Source of the DNA: Plantago major
Lineage: Eukaryota; Streptophyta; Magnoliopsida; Lamiales; Plantaginaceae
Direction: 5' to 3'
Assembly (NCBI GenBank): GCA_026545765.1
Contig: CM048839.1
Location: 90,982,914-91,046,913, forward strand
Length of the DNA: 64,000 nt
Shown: in pieces, positions 33,186 to 45,942 of the stretch
How positions within the stretch are numbered: the first letter of the stretch is position 1
Layout of the letters: each line of letters opens with the position of its first letter
Position numbers and translations under genes: made by a program
Notes under the pieces: model-generated
Told to the model about the DNA's origin: nothing
What the model saw: the letters and a program-made list of their open reading frames with translations, nothing else
Database searches by the model: none

Positions 33186-36100
33186 GATGGAGGAGGGGAT
33201 TTTTGTGATGTCCTCTCAGTGTGCTTTTCAGCAACTGAGGTATTATTACCTTGTGCAATCCCTCCTGTCCCTGGTGTGGGGGCATCATCGTCATCCTTCT
33301 TATCACCCTCATCCTTGTGATGGTCAGAAGGAGGTTCTTCATAGTCATTCTCATCAGTCTCCTTCTCTTCTTCATCTTCAGAGACCAGATTGATCACTTC
33401 TGGAATAGTGACCATTTGCCCATTAACTTCCTCTTGCTCAGATGGTATGAATTGTAGAGTTTGGGGCAAAGTAGGCTTGAATGCCATCTACATTCTGGTC
33501 TGACCATCTGCCTTTTTAAAGGTTTCAATGAGCTTGTCTGCTACTTCCTTTATGAAGTTCTTATTCATCAACGTGGCAAATGCATATTGCTCAGTTGGAA
33601 ACATTGCATGCACATAATTCTCCAAGTCAAATTCTCTTGGTCTTCTGGTAGGGTGATCTGTGACCCTTGTGATTTCAAACAGATCAGAGCATCTGAGTTT
33701 CTGCCATTTCTTGAAACACTTTAGATGTTTTGGCAGAGTATGAGCCTTAAAGAATGGAAGTAGGTCCTTGTTCAAATCTTCAGGGACCACTAAGGCACTA
33801 GCTTGAGCCTGAAAGAGATAGTTTTGAGTTAGTTTCAAAACTTTTAGTAGATATCTGGGCTTTTTAGAGTAGTCAAGTATTTTTGTTACCTGTGCAACAG
33901 CAACAGGCTCAAAAGGTTGTACTATTGATGTTTCAGGTGCCTCAGATATCTTGGTGTGAGGAGGAGACTTGGAAGTCTGATTCTCAGCATCCTCTCTTTC
34001 TTTTTGAACCTGAGATTAAAAAACAACATAACACTTAGAAATTTGTCAGGAGAGAAACACTTAGACAACTTGATATTTGAGATGTCAATTACCTCCACAG
34101 TAGGAGGCTCAGATACTTGTCTCTCAGAAACTTGTACAGTTTCTGGTATTCTCTCTGGTGATGAAGGTTTGGTGGCCTCATCAATTTCCATTGGTTGAGG
34201 GGATTGAGTGGGCAATTCCCCAGCAACTTCTACTTTTGTTTGAGCCTATGAGTAGAAAGTGTTAAGTATTTAGAAAAATGATCAGAGTATTATTATGAAG
34301 AATATAGATAACTGAGATATATACCTTCTCAATAGAAGGCTCAGATACTTGTTCCTCAGAGACTTTGTGAGTCTCTGGTTGATTCTCTGACGAGTTAGGC
34401 TCCTCAGCCTCATCATTTTTCTTCTCAGTTAGAGCCTGCGAGACAGCCTCCTGTTCCTGAAGTGGTGAGGCTATGGAAGCCTCCTTCTCAGATTCTGAGG
34501 CAATCTTTCCAGCTTCCTCCTGTTCTTGTGTTTCTAATTCAGCCTCTAACAAAGAAATTTTATTAAATAACAAGATTAATAAACACAAAATATCACAAGG
34601 AGAGAGTTAAACCATTCACTACGAGCGGTGTCGGTGATTGGTCTCTGGAACTTGTGACCCTTCTATGCCTTGGTCTTGTTGTTCCATTTCAGCTTCTTTG
34701 TTTGAAGTTTGTACTTGGACCTTTCCCTGAGTGACTCGATTTGCCTCCCCTGTTTGATCATTCTGAGCAGGTGTCTCAGTTTGATCCCTCTCTAGGAGTT
34801 GGGGAACCTGCTCATTTGCAGGATTTTCTTTAGGATATTGCATTGCTGGTATGTCGAAATGGAGTTCATTTACCATTTCATCAACCACTTGTGGCTGTTG
34901 TGGTTGTGGTTGTCTGGAAGCAGAAGTTTGAGCATTTGAGAGCTCTTCAAGATTTTTAAGTGTGGTGTTGACATCAGAGTCTACCAACACTAGGTCACCA
35001 CTCATCAGGGCTTCTTGAAGTTGTTTATACGTAACTTTCCCTGATGGTGTGTTGGCACCAACAACCTTTGCTATAGGTGCTTGCTCAGCAACCTTTGAGC
35101 TAGTTGCTTTCTCAGCAACCTTGGACCTTTTGGTCCTCTTTCCCTTGGCCTTGGTTACTTTTTCAGTAACCTTGGGGGCTTGGATCTTCTCCTCCTTGTC
35201 CGATTCATCATCGAAATCTGGAACGGAGTTATCAACAATCCCTGCTGCTTCTTCAGAGAGAGTTTGAAGTTTCTCACTGCTTTTATCAGCATTGATAAGT
35301 TCATCTACAAGGCACTCTGCAGCATTGATGAGTTCATCTGCATTGTTGAGTTCATCAGCAGTGGCGGCAGGTATCTGAGATTCGACATCCATAGAGGATA
35401 TGCCATCTGATTTGCCAGCAGATTTCTTTTGTGAAGTTCTGGGCCTCTTGGTCGCAATGGAACCTTCAGATACCTCGTCAGTCTTTCGTTTCTTGGAACC
35501 TTTCTGAGATGCAGTAACCTTTTTCATCATGTTTGTATACTCATATTTGTAGAGAAGGTTACTGTTGGCAATGTCTGCCGTCTCTCTGAGCTCAATGCCA
35601 AGGCACTCCAGTAAGTTGCAAATCTTCAGTCCATAGCTTATTTTGTCTTTTGGCTCAGCAAGGCCCTTAACGATTTTAGGCTCAAAGCCTTGTATCTTCT
35701 TCACATATTTCATGAAGGCGTACTTCCCCCAATTAAAAGGGTTTTCCAGCATTTTGTCTTGTTGATTCGACAAGAACATCATCATCCAGCGTTGTTGGCT
35801 TATCTGGTCAGCACCTCCTTGTAGACCATCAAAGGATCTGTGAAGGACACATGCCAACACATCCCAATGGACCAACAAATGTCTAGTCCTTATGTCAGCA
35901 AGCTTAAAGTCGATGGGTGTGTCTGGCTTGTCAAGATCACACACATCACTGTATAGTTGCTTCACACCTTCAAGGAGATCTTCATCCTTTGTGTCAATTT
36001 CAAAATCCTTTCCAAGATTTTGAAGTTCAAACAGCTCACAGAAAGTTGTTTCGTCCAACAGGATTTCTTGTCCTTAGACTTTGGTCTTGATAGACACTGT

Positions 36101-36444
36101 CTCAGTGCCTTCAGAGACTTTGGAGATAATCGTGGAGTTATTGTAAAACTCCAGGACATCCAGTGAAGAAACACCACTGGGAAGAGCAGATAGAAAGCCC
36201 TTGATTTGTGTCTTTTCAAGCATATCAAGTACCAGCTTTCTGTCAGTCTGGTTTTCAATTGTAGCTACCAGGTATTCCTCAATCATGGCACCACCCCAAA
36301 TCATCCTGTGATTTGAAGTCCAATGATCAGGATTGAACTCTCCAATCAACCGATTGTTTGTTATAACCAGCACTGGTGCTGCTTTTCAGCAGTACCACAT
36401 GTAGTAGCTTGGGATTTCTGAGTAGAAGCACGTTTGGGAGCCAT
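33186..36444 (-). pseudogene. env-like gene of D, N-terminal and middle part
   Basis: ATG at 36444 (MAPKRASTQKSQ). The frame breaks near 36370, then the N-terminal domain continues (36373-36074, TAG at about 36074, 36058-34619) with DVLEFYNNS, QISQQRWMMMF and GLKICNLLECLG; overall similar to A but quite diverged. Basic patches (KKRKTDE, GKRTKRSK) look like nuclear-targeting or nucleic-acid-binding stretches. Then come small exons 34543-34325 (219 bp), 34245-34093 (153 bp) and 34009-33890 (120 bp), all multiples of three, and the last exon from 33808, which is cut at 33186 by insertion of C. Function unknown. Confidence 0.72.
33809..34620 (-). other. four short introns in env-like gene of D
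   Basis: GT-AG intervals on the minus strand: about 34620-34544 (77 bp), 34324-34246 (79), 34092-34010 (83) and 33889-33809 (81), phase 0. The first donor reads CGTAGTG where CAG/GTAGTG is expected, so its exact edge is uncertain. Exons begin GCT, GCT, GTT and GCT as in A and E. Confidence 0.7.
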
Positions 36445-37082
36445 CTCTTTAAATAGTGAAGTTTTTGAAAAACGAGAAGAGATTAAGGTAGGAAATTAGT
36501 GATTCTTTGCAGAAAAACTAAAAGGGAATCAGTAGTTGCAGAGAAAATTGCAGAGAGATTTAAGAGAATTTTGCAGTTTTTGTGCAAGAGCAAATGTAGG
36601 ATTAGGCGAAAGTGATTTCTTTTGCCAAAATCCTATATATATAGCAGTGTAATTCCAACAGACAAAAATACACAAATTAATTTTGTGCATTTGTATCTGT
36701 GTACGTGCAGTAAGGCGTGGGTAAAATTCGATATGCATTAAATGCTTAGTGGGCCACGTCTGAGTTTTTACAGTCCACTGTTTTACAGAGAATTAATCTC
36801 GGCCTTTAAAATGGAACGCCCATTTCATCAATGGTTGGGATTGCTTTTTCATCAATGATCACAATCAACCCATGTGATTGTGCCCAATTAATGAATTTTG
36901 GCGATTAGCTATCTGAATCACATTTCTTCTGTGTGACTAAGGGACAATTTTTGTATCTGAGTCTATCTCACACTCAGTATTTGTTCATGTTTTACACAAA
37001 GATAGCAATAATACAAATTTCAAGAGTAGTTGATGAGCAGTTGTACTATTCTCTTTTGTGTTCCCCCTCACTGAGTGATCTA
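36445..37082 (-). other. pol to env-like spacer of D
   Basis: Non-coding spacer holding the TATA box; the stem-loop array adjoins it at 37083-37389. Confidence 0.55.
36633..36644 (-). promoter_or_regulatory. internal TATA box upstream of env-like gene (D)
   Basis: CTATATATATAG then GATTTTGGCAAAAG on the minus strand, 189 bp before the ATG. Confidence 0.5.
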
Positions 37083-37389
37083 GATATCTGAGTACCTGTC
37101 TCAGAAATCTTCAAATAGCCATTTTACTCTTTAACTTTTGATATCCGAAAATTCGCTCAGATACTTGTTTGCTAAGTGTTTCACCTTTTGCCTTTGATAT
37201 TCTGGATTCCTGTTCCAGATATCTTCTCTCTCCTTTTTCCCTTCTTAATCATATTGAGTTCCTCTCTCACTCACATTCTTAGCTTCTTTTAGTATATGAG
37301 TTCCCGTCTCAGATACTCCTTTTTTTTGTTTGAATATCTAGATGCCTGATCCAGATATCTTTCTCCTTTCTGAATCCTCATCTCAGAGA
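37083..37389. repeat. array of about six stem-loops after pol (D)
   Basis: Units near 37084-37108, 37138-37164, 37198-37223, 37285-37317, 37331-37360 and 37367-37388, with arms TATCTGGA/TCCAGATA or TATCTGAG/CTCAGATA and loops such as CCTGT or CCCGT. Confidence 0.6.
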
Positions 37390-40300
37390 TTAGAACTTTT
37401 CAGTTCCTTTGGTAACTCCATTAACCCAATACTATGTCTCAAGGTTAAGAACCTGCTTTCTTGCAAAGGCTTTGTAAAGATATCTGCAAGTTGGTCTTCA
37501 GTACCAATCTTGAGTATCTCTATATTGCCTTTTTCAACATGGTCTCTAATGAAGTGGTGTCTAACATCAATGTGTTTTGTTCTTGCATGAAACTTAGGAT
37601 TCTGAGTTATGGCAATAGCACTTGTGTTGTCACAGAAAATCGGAGTTTTCTCTTCATTGACCTCATAGTCTCTTTGTTGTATCCACAATATCTGTGAAGC
37701 ACAACACCCAGCAGTAATATATTCAGCCTCTGTGGTAGATGTGGCAATTGAGTTTTGTTTCTTGCTGAACCATGATATTAATCTGGCACAAAGAAATTGA
37801 CAAGTTCCTGAGGTGCTTTTTCTATCAAGCAATGATCCAGCATAGTCAGCATCAGAATAGCCAACTAAACTCAATCAACTGTCTTTTGGATACCACAATC
37901 CAACTTCTACAGTACCCTTTACATACCTTAATATTTTCATAGCAATGTTGTAGTGTGATTGCATTGGATTTGTCTGAAATCTAGCACACACTCCTACTGC
38001 ATATTGAATATCAGGTCTACTTGCAGTTAGTTACAGTAGAGACCCAATCAATTTCCTATACTTGTGTTCTTCAATACTCTTGTCAGATTCAATATAGGTC
38101 ATTTTGGTTCCAATGCTCATAGGTATCTTAGCATTCTTTTCAGAAGGCTTTAGATTAAACTTGTTGAGCATATCCTTTGCATACTTTGTTTGACTAATGA
38201 ATATTCCATCATTAAGTTACTTGACTTGCAATCCTAGGAAGTAGTTTAGTTCTCCCATCATGCTCATCTCAAATTTACTTTTCATGAGCTCAGCAAAGTC
38301 TTCACAAAGTTGCTTGTCTTTAGATCCAAATATAATGTCATCAACATATACTTGGACTAGAAGTAGTTTCCCTTCATGGTTCAAAGTAAAGAGTGTTTTA
38401 TCAACATCTCCTTTCTTGAAGCCACTTTCCAACAAGTATTTGGCTAAAGTATCATACCATGCTCTCGGTGCCTGTTTCAGTCCATACAGAGCTTTCTGAA
38501 GCTTATAAACCATTCTACTTTATGAGGAAACCTCAAAGCCTGGCGGTTGTTCAACATAGACTTCTTCAGCAAGTTCACCGTTTAGGAATGCACTTTTAAC
38601 ATCCATTTGATAAACTTTAAAGTCATTATGAGCTGTAAAGGCTACAAATAGTCTAATTGCGTCCAATCTTGCAACTGGAGCATATGACTCGTCAAAATCT
38701 AGTCCTTCTGTCTGGGTGAATCCCTTGGCAACCAACCTTGCTTTGTTTCTGGTTATTTCACTAGACTCATTCATTTTATTTCTGAAAACCCACTTGGTTC
38801 CAATTACAGATATTCCGTCAACAAATGGAACCAGTTTCCAGACTTTGTTTCTCTCAAATTGATCCAACTCTTCTTGCATTGCAGAGATCCAATCTTGACC
38901 CTTCAATGCTTCTTCTATAGTTTTTAGGTTCAATATTTGAGATGAAACATCCATGAAGAGAGTCAGCAATTGCTCTCCTAGTTCTAACTCCTTGGTCTAA
39001 AGGACCGATCACATCCTTGGCAGGATGATTTCTTATCCATTTCATAATGGATTTTGAACTAGTAGGATCAATATCATTTTGATCTGAATGTGAATCAATA
39101 TGATCTAGATAGGATACTTGTGCAGTATCTGAGATATCTAACACTTTTTCAGTGTTAGAGATCTCTGGAATTTGATTTTCAATAATCTCATTCTCAGAAA
39201 CCTCTTCATGATGAAGGTTCTCAGTAACCTGTTCCATTTCTGGAATTCTCATAGGAAATTCTTCATCATGTCTTAGAGTCATCTAGTTGTTACTAAGCAA
39301 TGGTTGCTTTTCATCGTCAGATTCATCCTCTAAGTGAATGATAGAATTGTTTCCTTTTGAGGATTCTTCTTCAGAATCTTTAATCATTAGCTCTTTGAAC
39401 CTATCTGAGAGTTCTTCATTCAAGGGTACTTTCTTGTTTCCTTCGTAGAAGACTACATGAATAGATTATTCAATCTTTTGCATTCTTTTGTTGTAGATTC
39501 TGTAGGCTTTGCTATTCAGAGAATAACCAAGAAATACTCCATCTGCTTTTGGTTGAAATGTTCTCAAGTATACTTTTCTATTGTTAAGAACAAAACATCT
39601 GCAACCAAACACCCTTAGATATTTGATACTAGGGGGTCTACCAATCAAAAGCTCATAAGGAGTTTTGTCATGGTGTTTGTTAATCAAACATCTATTTTGA
39701 GTATAGCAGGCTGTGTTAACAGCTTCAACCCAATAGATTTCACTTATTTCAGTGTCAGCAAGCATTGTTCTTGCTGCTTCTTTTAGGGTCATATTCTTCC
39801 TTTCAGCAACACCATTTTGTTGTGGTGTCCTTACGGAAGATAGTTGATGTTGTATACCTTTGCAGGTACAAAACTCTTTTATGTACTGGTTCACAAACTC
39901 AGTACCATGGTCTGTTCTGATTACAGATACCTTGTCATTTTTCATGACTTCAAGCTTATTCACCAAGTTGGGTATTTCAACCCTTGCATCAGATTTTTAT
40001 TTGAGAAATACAACCCAAGTGAATCTTGAGTAATCAACAACAACAACCAGACCATACTTCTTTCCTGCATAGCTGGTTACAGAGGATTCAAAAAGATCCA
40101 TATGTAACATTTGCAGTGGCCTTTCACTGGAGTGTCTAGTTTTAGACTTGAAAGATGTTTTGGATTGTTTTCCCATTTGGCAAGCTGAGCATATACCATC
40201 TTTTCTATATACCATTTTGGGTAAACCAACCACCAATTCTTTCTTGGCTAGCTTGTTCAGAGTTTTGAAATTCAAGTGACTCATTCTCTTATGCCATAGC

Positions 40301-40725
40301 CAGTTTTCTTCAGTGTGGCCAGATTGACTCACCATGAGACATTCTTCAGTTGTGGCAGATGCCCAGTCAGCAACATAAAGATTTCCTTTTTGCCTAGCAA
40401 CCAAGACTGTCTACTTTGACTCATTGTCAATTACTTTGCATAGTTTTGACTTGATCTTGACAGTGTACCCTTTGTCTACTAATTGACTCATGCTTAGGAG
40501 ATTATATTTCAATCCCTTTACATGTAGTACTTCAGAGATTGTAAGGGCTCCAAACTTCAGATTGCCAAATCCTATGGTTGGATTTTCATCTCCTCCAGCA
40601 AATCTAATAATTGGTCCATTATCGCATTTTCTGTAGTTAATCAGATTTGCTTCATCTCCTGTCATGTGCTTCCCACATCCACTATCAAAATGCCACTTCG
40701 GGTTCTTCCTCAGAGTGTTCTGCAC
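37383..40725 (-). pseudogene. copia pol of D, broken
   Basis: Protease HFDSGCGKHMTGDEANL (near 40680); integrase zinc region with CSACQMGKQSK (40404-39997); integrase core with RTPQQNGVAERKN (39966-39466); linker; RT (38969-38217) with KSAFLNGEL and YVDDIIFGS; RNase H (37874-37383) with GYSDADYAG and KFHARTKH. Stops at 40411 (CAG to TAG), near 39997, 38520 and 38217 (CAA to TAA), and shifts near 39466, 38900 and 37880. The excess of C-to-T type stops fits decay of methylated DNA. Confidence 0.9.
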
Positions 40726-40747
40726 AAAACAGGAAATAAGGAGTTAG
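40720..40747 (-). promoter_or_regulatory. gag stop / splice-acceptor-like gag-pol junction (D)
   Basis: Minus strand: GCCTAACTCC, TTATTTCCTGTTTTGTGCAG. The TAA is in frame with pol, as in C. Confidence 0.4.
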
Positions 40748-43280
40748 GCTCTCATTCCAACAATGGAACCTTCTGGACTAAAGAATCTCCTTGTAGAAAT
40801 CCATTTCTGAATGAACTTCCTTGGGATATTCTTTTGTCTTGTTGGAACATAAGGAGGAATTTTACGTAAATGATTAGTATCATTATCATTTAAAGCTATT
40901 TTCCTTCTTGGTGTGTTCCTTGGTGCTCCTCGTGGTGCTTTTCGGATACACTGTCGATTCTTTGATGCTTTTGACAAACTTAGCTTTCCTTGCCAGACTT
41001 CTTCTAGCCCTGGCATTCAAAGTGGTTGTAACCTGTTCTTTCTTCCACTTCTGATGATTGCTATGCGCAATCCTGGCTTTCATCCATCGTTCTTGCTCTT
41101 GTTTATACTCACGAGCGAGTTATTTCCCGATGGCTTTATGGCCAATGCCATTTCGAGCACCTGGTGCTGTCTGAGTTCCCTTCCCAGCAGCTTTGCTAGT
41201 CTCTAGAACGTCTTTCTTTCCAGAAAATGTGATGTTGGAAAATTTGCATGCTCCTGCAATTTTTCCTTTCTAAGAGACATAGCACTCTGGGTGATTACAC
41301 TTTTCAGTGTTATGTTTCTTTACAAAACATTCCCCAGTTTTCTTTTGGACTTGTTTTTCCCACAAAGGTTTGGTCGAATCGCTTTCCTTTCCTTTGTCAA
41401 CAGCCTTAGCTTTCTGACCAATGCTATAGGTTGTTTGGGAATCATCTTGCTGAGCACTGACAAATGTTATTCTTTCATCACTCTTATTCAGAGTGGTAGA
41501 TCTATTTGTTTATGCGTCCAGCCCAAGTCCTCCCTTTTCTGAAGGATCTCTTAAATAAGATTATACTTCAGTAAGAGTATCACTAGCTTTGACATAAGAT
41601 TGGAAAGATACTTCCTTCTTTTTGAGTTCCTTATTCTCAGAAAGAAGACCTTTACATTTCTTTTGAAGTTTGGCCAATGCTTCTTTATGTGACTTTTTTG
41701 TCTCAGATATCTGAGCTTTGAGAAATGCATTTTCAGCATCCTTTTTCTCAAATATCTTGAGTAATTGTGAATTTTCCTTTACAAGAGAATTCTTTTCTTC
41801 TTCAAGGATTTCGGCTCTAGCTCGGACCATTAGAAATTCTCTTTCGTAGAGATCAAGTTCTCTTCTGAGATGTTCCAGATCTTTGATTCCTTCCTCATCA
41901 CTTTCATAAGTATAACAAGAAGTATGTGTTACCTCATCAGCCATTATACAAGGTTCAATGTTGGAGATATCTGGAAAGATTTCTTCAGCCACTCCACACA
42001 CTTCTTTCTTCTTTTGACCAAAGTCAACCACTTCATGAGAGACACCACACATCTCTGGAGAAGGCAGTGTGGAATCATTTGAGTCTTCATCCACAGAATC
42101 AGACTCAATGTCTAGAGCATCCAGTTGGATTTTGTATCTTCTTTCTTTCCTCAGTGAGCAGAGCTCTCTGATCTCTCTTGAAGTTTCTTCTATCTTTCTT
42201 GTCACCTGTCTTTAGCTTGTTGAGGGCAGGGCAATCCTTTTTGAAATGACCAGGTTTCTGACAATAGAAACAGATATCGTTTCCGATTTCTGCTTCCTCA
42301 GTACTAGATGCTTTACGAGCTTGTTCAAATGAGCTAAAGTTGCATATTTTTGTACTGATGATAATTTTTGCCTAGATGATTTTTCAGCTTCTCTTTGGCT
42401 TTTCTTCTCTCAATATCCCGACTGACATATTGTCTCATTTTCTTTACAGCAAGAGCATTCTCCTCAGTCACCTCCTTGCCTTCCTTCTTTTCAGAAGTTC
42501 CTTGAGCAACTAGAGCAATATTCTGCAACTTTTCAGTTGTTTGTTCTCTTTGAGTTGTCTCATAGTCAACTGTGGCAAGGTGAGAGAAAAGTTCCACTGG
42601 AGTGATATCTGGCATTCCTTGGTTAAAGTAAAAAAAACTTTTTATGCTCCTAGTTATGATTTAGACTTCTCATAATAGTCTTAATTTTTTCTGGTTGGGT
42701 ATATCTATTACTTTCACCAAGTACAGCCATGTCACTCATGAGTGTTGTAAACCGGAAATCTAGTTCTTCAAGAGTCTCTGTGGGACCTTGTTTAAAGTTT
42801 TAGAATTTGAGCTTCAAAACTTCGAACTTATTTTCCTTTGTTTTCTCAGTGCCGGCACAGATTTCCTCAATCAGTTGCCAGGCTACTTTCGCTGTTTTTG
42901 CACCCCCACAGTTTACACCGTATGTGCTCTGGAGTAGAACGTATGATGATATTGCGAGCCTGACCATCCAGTCGATTTCTCTTGGCATCTTCCGATGTCC
43001 AGAGCTCTCTGGGCTTTGGCTCGTAAATAACTTAACCAGTAGGTCTTCCACTGGTTGAAGCACCTGTTTGTGAGGAACCACCACTTGGTTCTTCATCAGT
43101 GGGAACTCTGTCTCTACCATTAGAAACCTCCATGACCTGCTTGAGTTGTTGAATGACTATGGGGCCATTCTTTATTACTTCGATCATTTCATCACTGATG
43201 GCTTCTAGGTGGAGCATCATGTTGTTCTTCCATTTCTCATAATTCTTTGGCTTGAGAATTGGAGCGTCACTTAAAGACAT
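40744..43280 (-). pseudogene. copia gag of D, broken
   Basis: ATG at 43280 (MSLSDAPILKPKNYEKW). The knuckle near 42225-42290 is intact (CFYCQKPGHFKKDC). Downstream are the acidic, coiled-coil and basic regions seen in the other copies, ending at 40744. Stops at 43032 (Gln codon to TAA), 42800 and 41561, and shifts near 42640 and 41200. Confidence 0.85.
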
Positions 43281-43621
43281 CCTGCAGCAAACACACTAAA
43301 CAGACAAATCAAGCTTAGGTGAAAGTGATAAACACAATTTCTCAGATATTTGTGAAGATATCTGATACTTAATTTTAGAGAGCTGGAGAGTTTTCTGTGA
43401 TAAGTGCACGTGCTCAGCAAGATATGTGTAAATACTCAGCAAGTAATAAATTGCAGAAAGTAAATAACACTGATCTTTATAGTGGTATCTGAAGGTGGCG
43501 TAATCCTTCAACTAATCCACTTCGGCCTTTCTCAGACCTAGAATCCACTAAGACAGATAAATGAGTTCACCTTACAAATATCTTCTCTCGATTCCTAGGT
43601 TCCCAACCAAGTGTTCCCCCT

Positions 43622-43774
43622 GAGTTATTCCCCGTCTTTCTCAGCCAAGTACTTCATGTACTCAGAAACCTTTTGAGCTATTCCTTAGTTTCCCAAACTA
43701 AGTACTTCCTATGCTCAGTAACCTTGGAGTTATTCCTTAGTTTCCCAAACTAAGTACTTCGTGTACTCCACGCC
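43622..43774. repeat. about 55-bp tandem units in 5' LTR of D (3 copies)
   Basis: Same three units as 17331-17483. Confidence 0.6.
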
Positions 43775-44143
43775 GATTAAGGTGTTGGTTAAGGTAGTTT
43801 GTCAGGTGAGCTTCTTTAATAACTTATTCAGTTATGCAGATAGCTCTGTGAATCAAGTATACTTAATACACTTTTCAATGTATGGTATCTTGTTCTTTAC
43901 TGACCCAAGTCTATGATAAGTGTTTAGGAGAATGAATCTCATATATGAAATCTTAATTCAACTCCTTCACATATAATAATGCTTGTTAAGGATCAAGGCA
44001 CTTAGAACTTTTGTGCTACTTAGAATCAAGAGCTTTGGTCGCAACAGAAAGCTTGAAGCTAAGTAGTATGCTTGAGAGTTTGAAAGATAGTATTCAGTGT
44101 TCTTGTTGTAAGTTCTGTGTATTTTTCAAGTATTCTAAGTGTT

Positions 44144-44154
44144 GATATTTATAG
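44144..44154 (-). promoter_or_regulatory. LTR TATA box of D (5' LTR)
   Basis: CTATAAATATC on the minus strand. Confidence 0.5.
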
Positions 44155-44794
44155 TTGAAAATCATGTCGTTTGAATAGTATCCGTTAGGCTCAATGAAAT
44201 TCAAACTATTGATATCTGAGTATAGTACTGTTGTACGTTTGTCTTCTTCTCGGAGACTGCCGTTTTTGTTCAGCCATTTCTGTCAGCGCATTCAATGTAC
44301 TGTATTATACTTTGTCCTGTAGTGCCAACGGAACTATGTATACTTTCTGAAGCATTGCACGTCCCTTTTCAGAGACCTTCACATCTCCAAATACTTGTTA
44401 CAACATTGTTTCCCAGAAACATAGTTTTTATCCAAGGTATCTGAGTGTAGATATATGTGGGCACTTTTCCTCATTTAGAAACCTTGTATTCTCAGATATC
44501 TTTTGCAACACTTGTTTATAGAAAAACACTTGTTTCTTCAAGATATCTGGACATAGGTATCTGATGACCTTAGTCTTCAGCAATCTTGTGCAGTCTTCAA
44601 ATCTTCAAGTATGTTGAGCTCTTCTGCCGGATGCCTTCTTCTTGGTCTTCTTTAAGGAAATAAAAATTATATTCAGAGACCTAACATCCTATACAAGATT
44701 TGCTAGACTATCATACTTAGTGATTTTCCTCTTTTACAGTGTTCAAGTGAACCAAGAGTACTAACCACCTTTCTGAGTTAAGATAAGTCATTAG

Positions 44795-44917
44795 TGTTGA
44801 GGGTAAGATCCCCCAAATATTGAGGGTAAGGTCCCCCAACTACTTAGAGATTATTCGACCTCACAGGTAATGACCAAGGTAAGAAGCTCCGTACTGCGTA
44901 AGAGCCAGTGTGTGAGA
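44795..44917 (-). repeat. stub of the solo LTR in D's 5' LTR
   Basis: The first 123 bp match 18504-18626 almost exactly, including the short terminal duplication, then stop within AGA, where G's LTR begins. Confidence 0.85.
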
Positions 44918-45675
44918 AACATTAATTTTCACACACATCACATGCATTACAAAAAAATATTTTAGGGAATTCACATACTTGATCCTCTTTGAATAGAATA
45001 TTATATCAAGTCCCATAACAAGATATAATAATCATAAGTTATTTGTCAATCGCAAAAATATACATATACATTAAAAATAGGAGCAAAAGTGTCAGAAAAT
45101 CCCCCTTACCTCAAAGTCGACTCGAATCGAACTTAAACCTAGCTAGACCACTGAACCACAACCAACCGTCTCTAAATCTTCAAAATTCACCACTACAATG
45201 TAAGAACCCAAATCAAATATTAAAATTTAGTAAATACAGTTTGGAGGACAAGACATGGTGGAATTGATATGATGATGACGACATGTGTCAAAAATTTTAA
45301 GAAACAATTTGATGATGATGGTTTGGTGATGAACTGATAATGACGATAATTAACAAAACCAATTACATACTATGCATGTTTCCATGCAAGAGATAACAAA
45401 ACCAACAAGTAATTGAAAACATAAATCTGAAACTGAAGAGGAGAGGTAGCTTACGGAAATCGACTCTGCGGCAAGGCAAGACACTGGAAGAAATCAGTTT
45501 TCTTTACTTCGGTGATTTTCAGAGTAAGGGTTTTGTAAATATGTATAAGTGTGGGCTCGGGCCCAAAACTCTAAAAACTGGTTTAAAAAGATATTACGAG
45601 GCCCGATCCACTATAAAATATCAAATATAAAAATAATAATATAAACAAATTAAATAAAAGGTACGGGTTCTTACA

Positions 45676-45692
45676 TTCCTCCCTCCTTAAAG
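45676..45692 (-). other. polypurine tract of G
   Basis: Minus strand CTTTAAGGAGGGAGGAA directly before the LTR TGTAAG. Confidence 0.75.
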
Positions 45693-45928
45693 AAAGTTTC
45701 CTCCTGGAAACTTAACTTCACTACACACACCAACCGACCAAACTAAAACCTCAAATCCCTTCACAGACCACCTCGAAAAAGACAACACAACTCAAGAAAC
45801 TCTACACTCGATCAGAACAAAACTTGAGACTCACTAGAGACCTAACTTAACTTGACTCCCAAAAGACTCAACCTAGCACACATACGACAAATCGAAACCT
45901 AGGCTCCTACAACGACAAATCGAATCCT

Positions 45929-45942
45929 AGGCTCTGATACCA
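45929..45942 (-). other. primer binding site of G (initiator Met tRNA type)
   Basis: Minus strand TGGTATCAGAGCCT, four bases from the LTR end. Confidence 0.85.

Larger units (their letters stand above)
16958..44794 (-). mobile_element. Ty1/copia SIRE-like element D, interrupted
   Basis: Minus-strand element in pieces: 3' LTR 16958-19625, PPT, end of the env-like gene 20015-20705, [CACTA 20706-22127 and element C 22128-33185], env-like 33186-36444, pol 37383-40725, gag 40744-43280, truncated 5' LTR 43328-44794. The left piece belongs to the same subfamily, orientation and LTR type, which is why I join them; the join is inference. The left target-site base run is ATACA (16953-16957). Its right partner is lost in the deletion at 44915-44917. 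Confidence 0.7.
43328..44794 (-). repeat. 5' LTR of element D, truncated at both ends
   Basis: It matches the 3' LTR of D at a few percent difference or less by eye. On the gag side the last ~75 bp of the LTR and the PBS are missing (junction near 43327). On the outer side it runs to ATTAG (44790-44794), where the same solo LTR as at 18504 begins. Confidence 0.82.
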
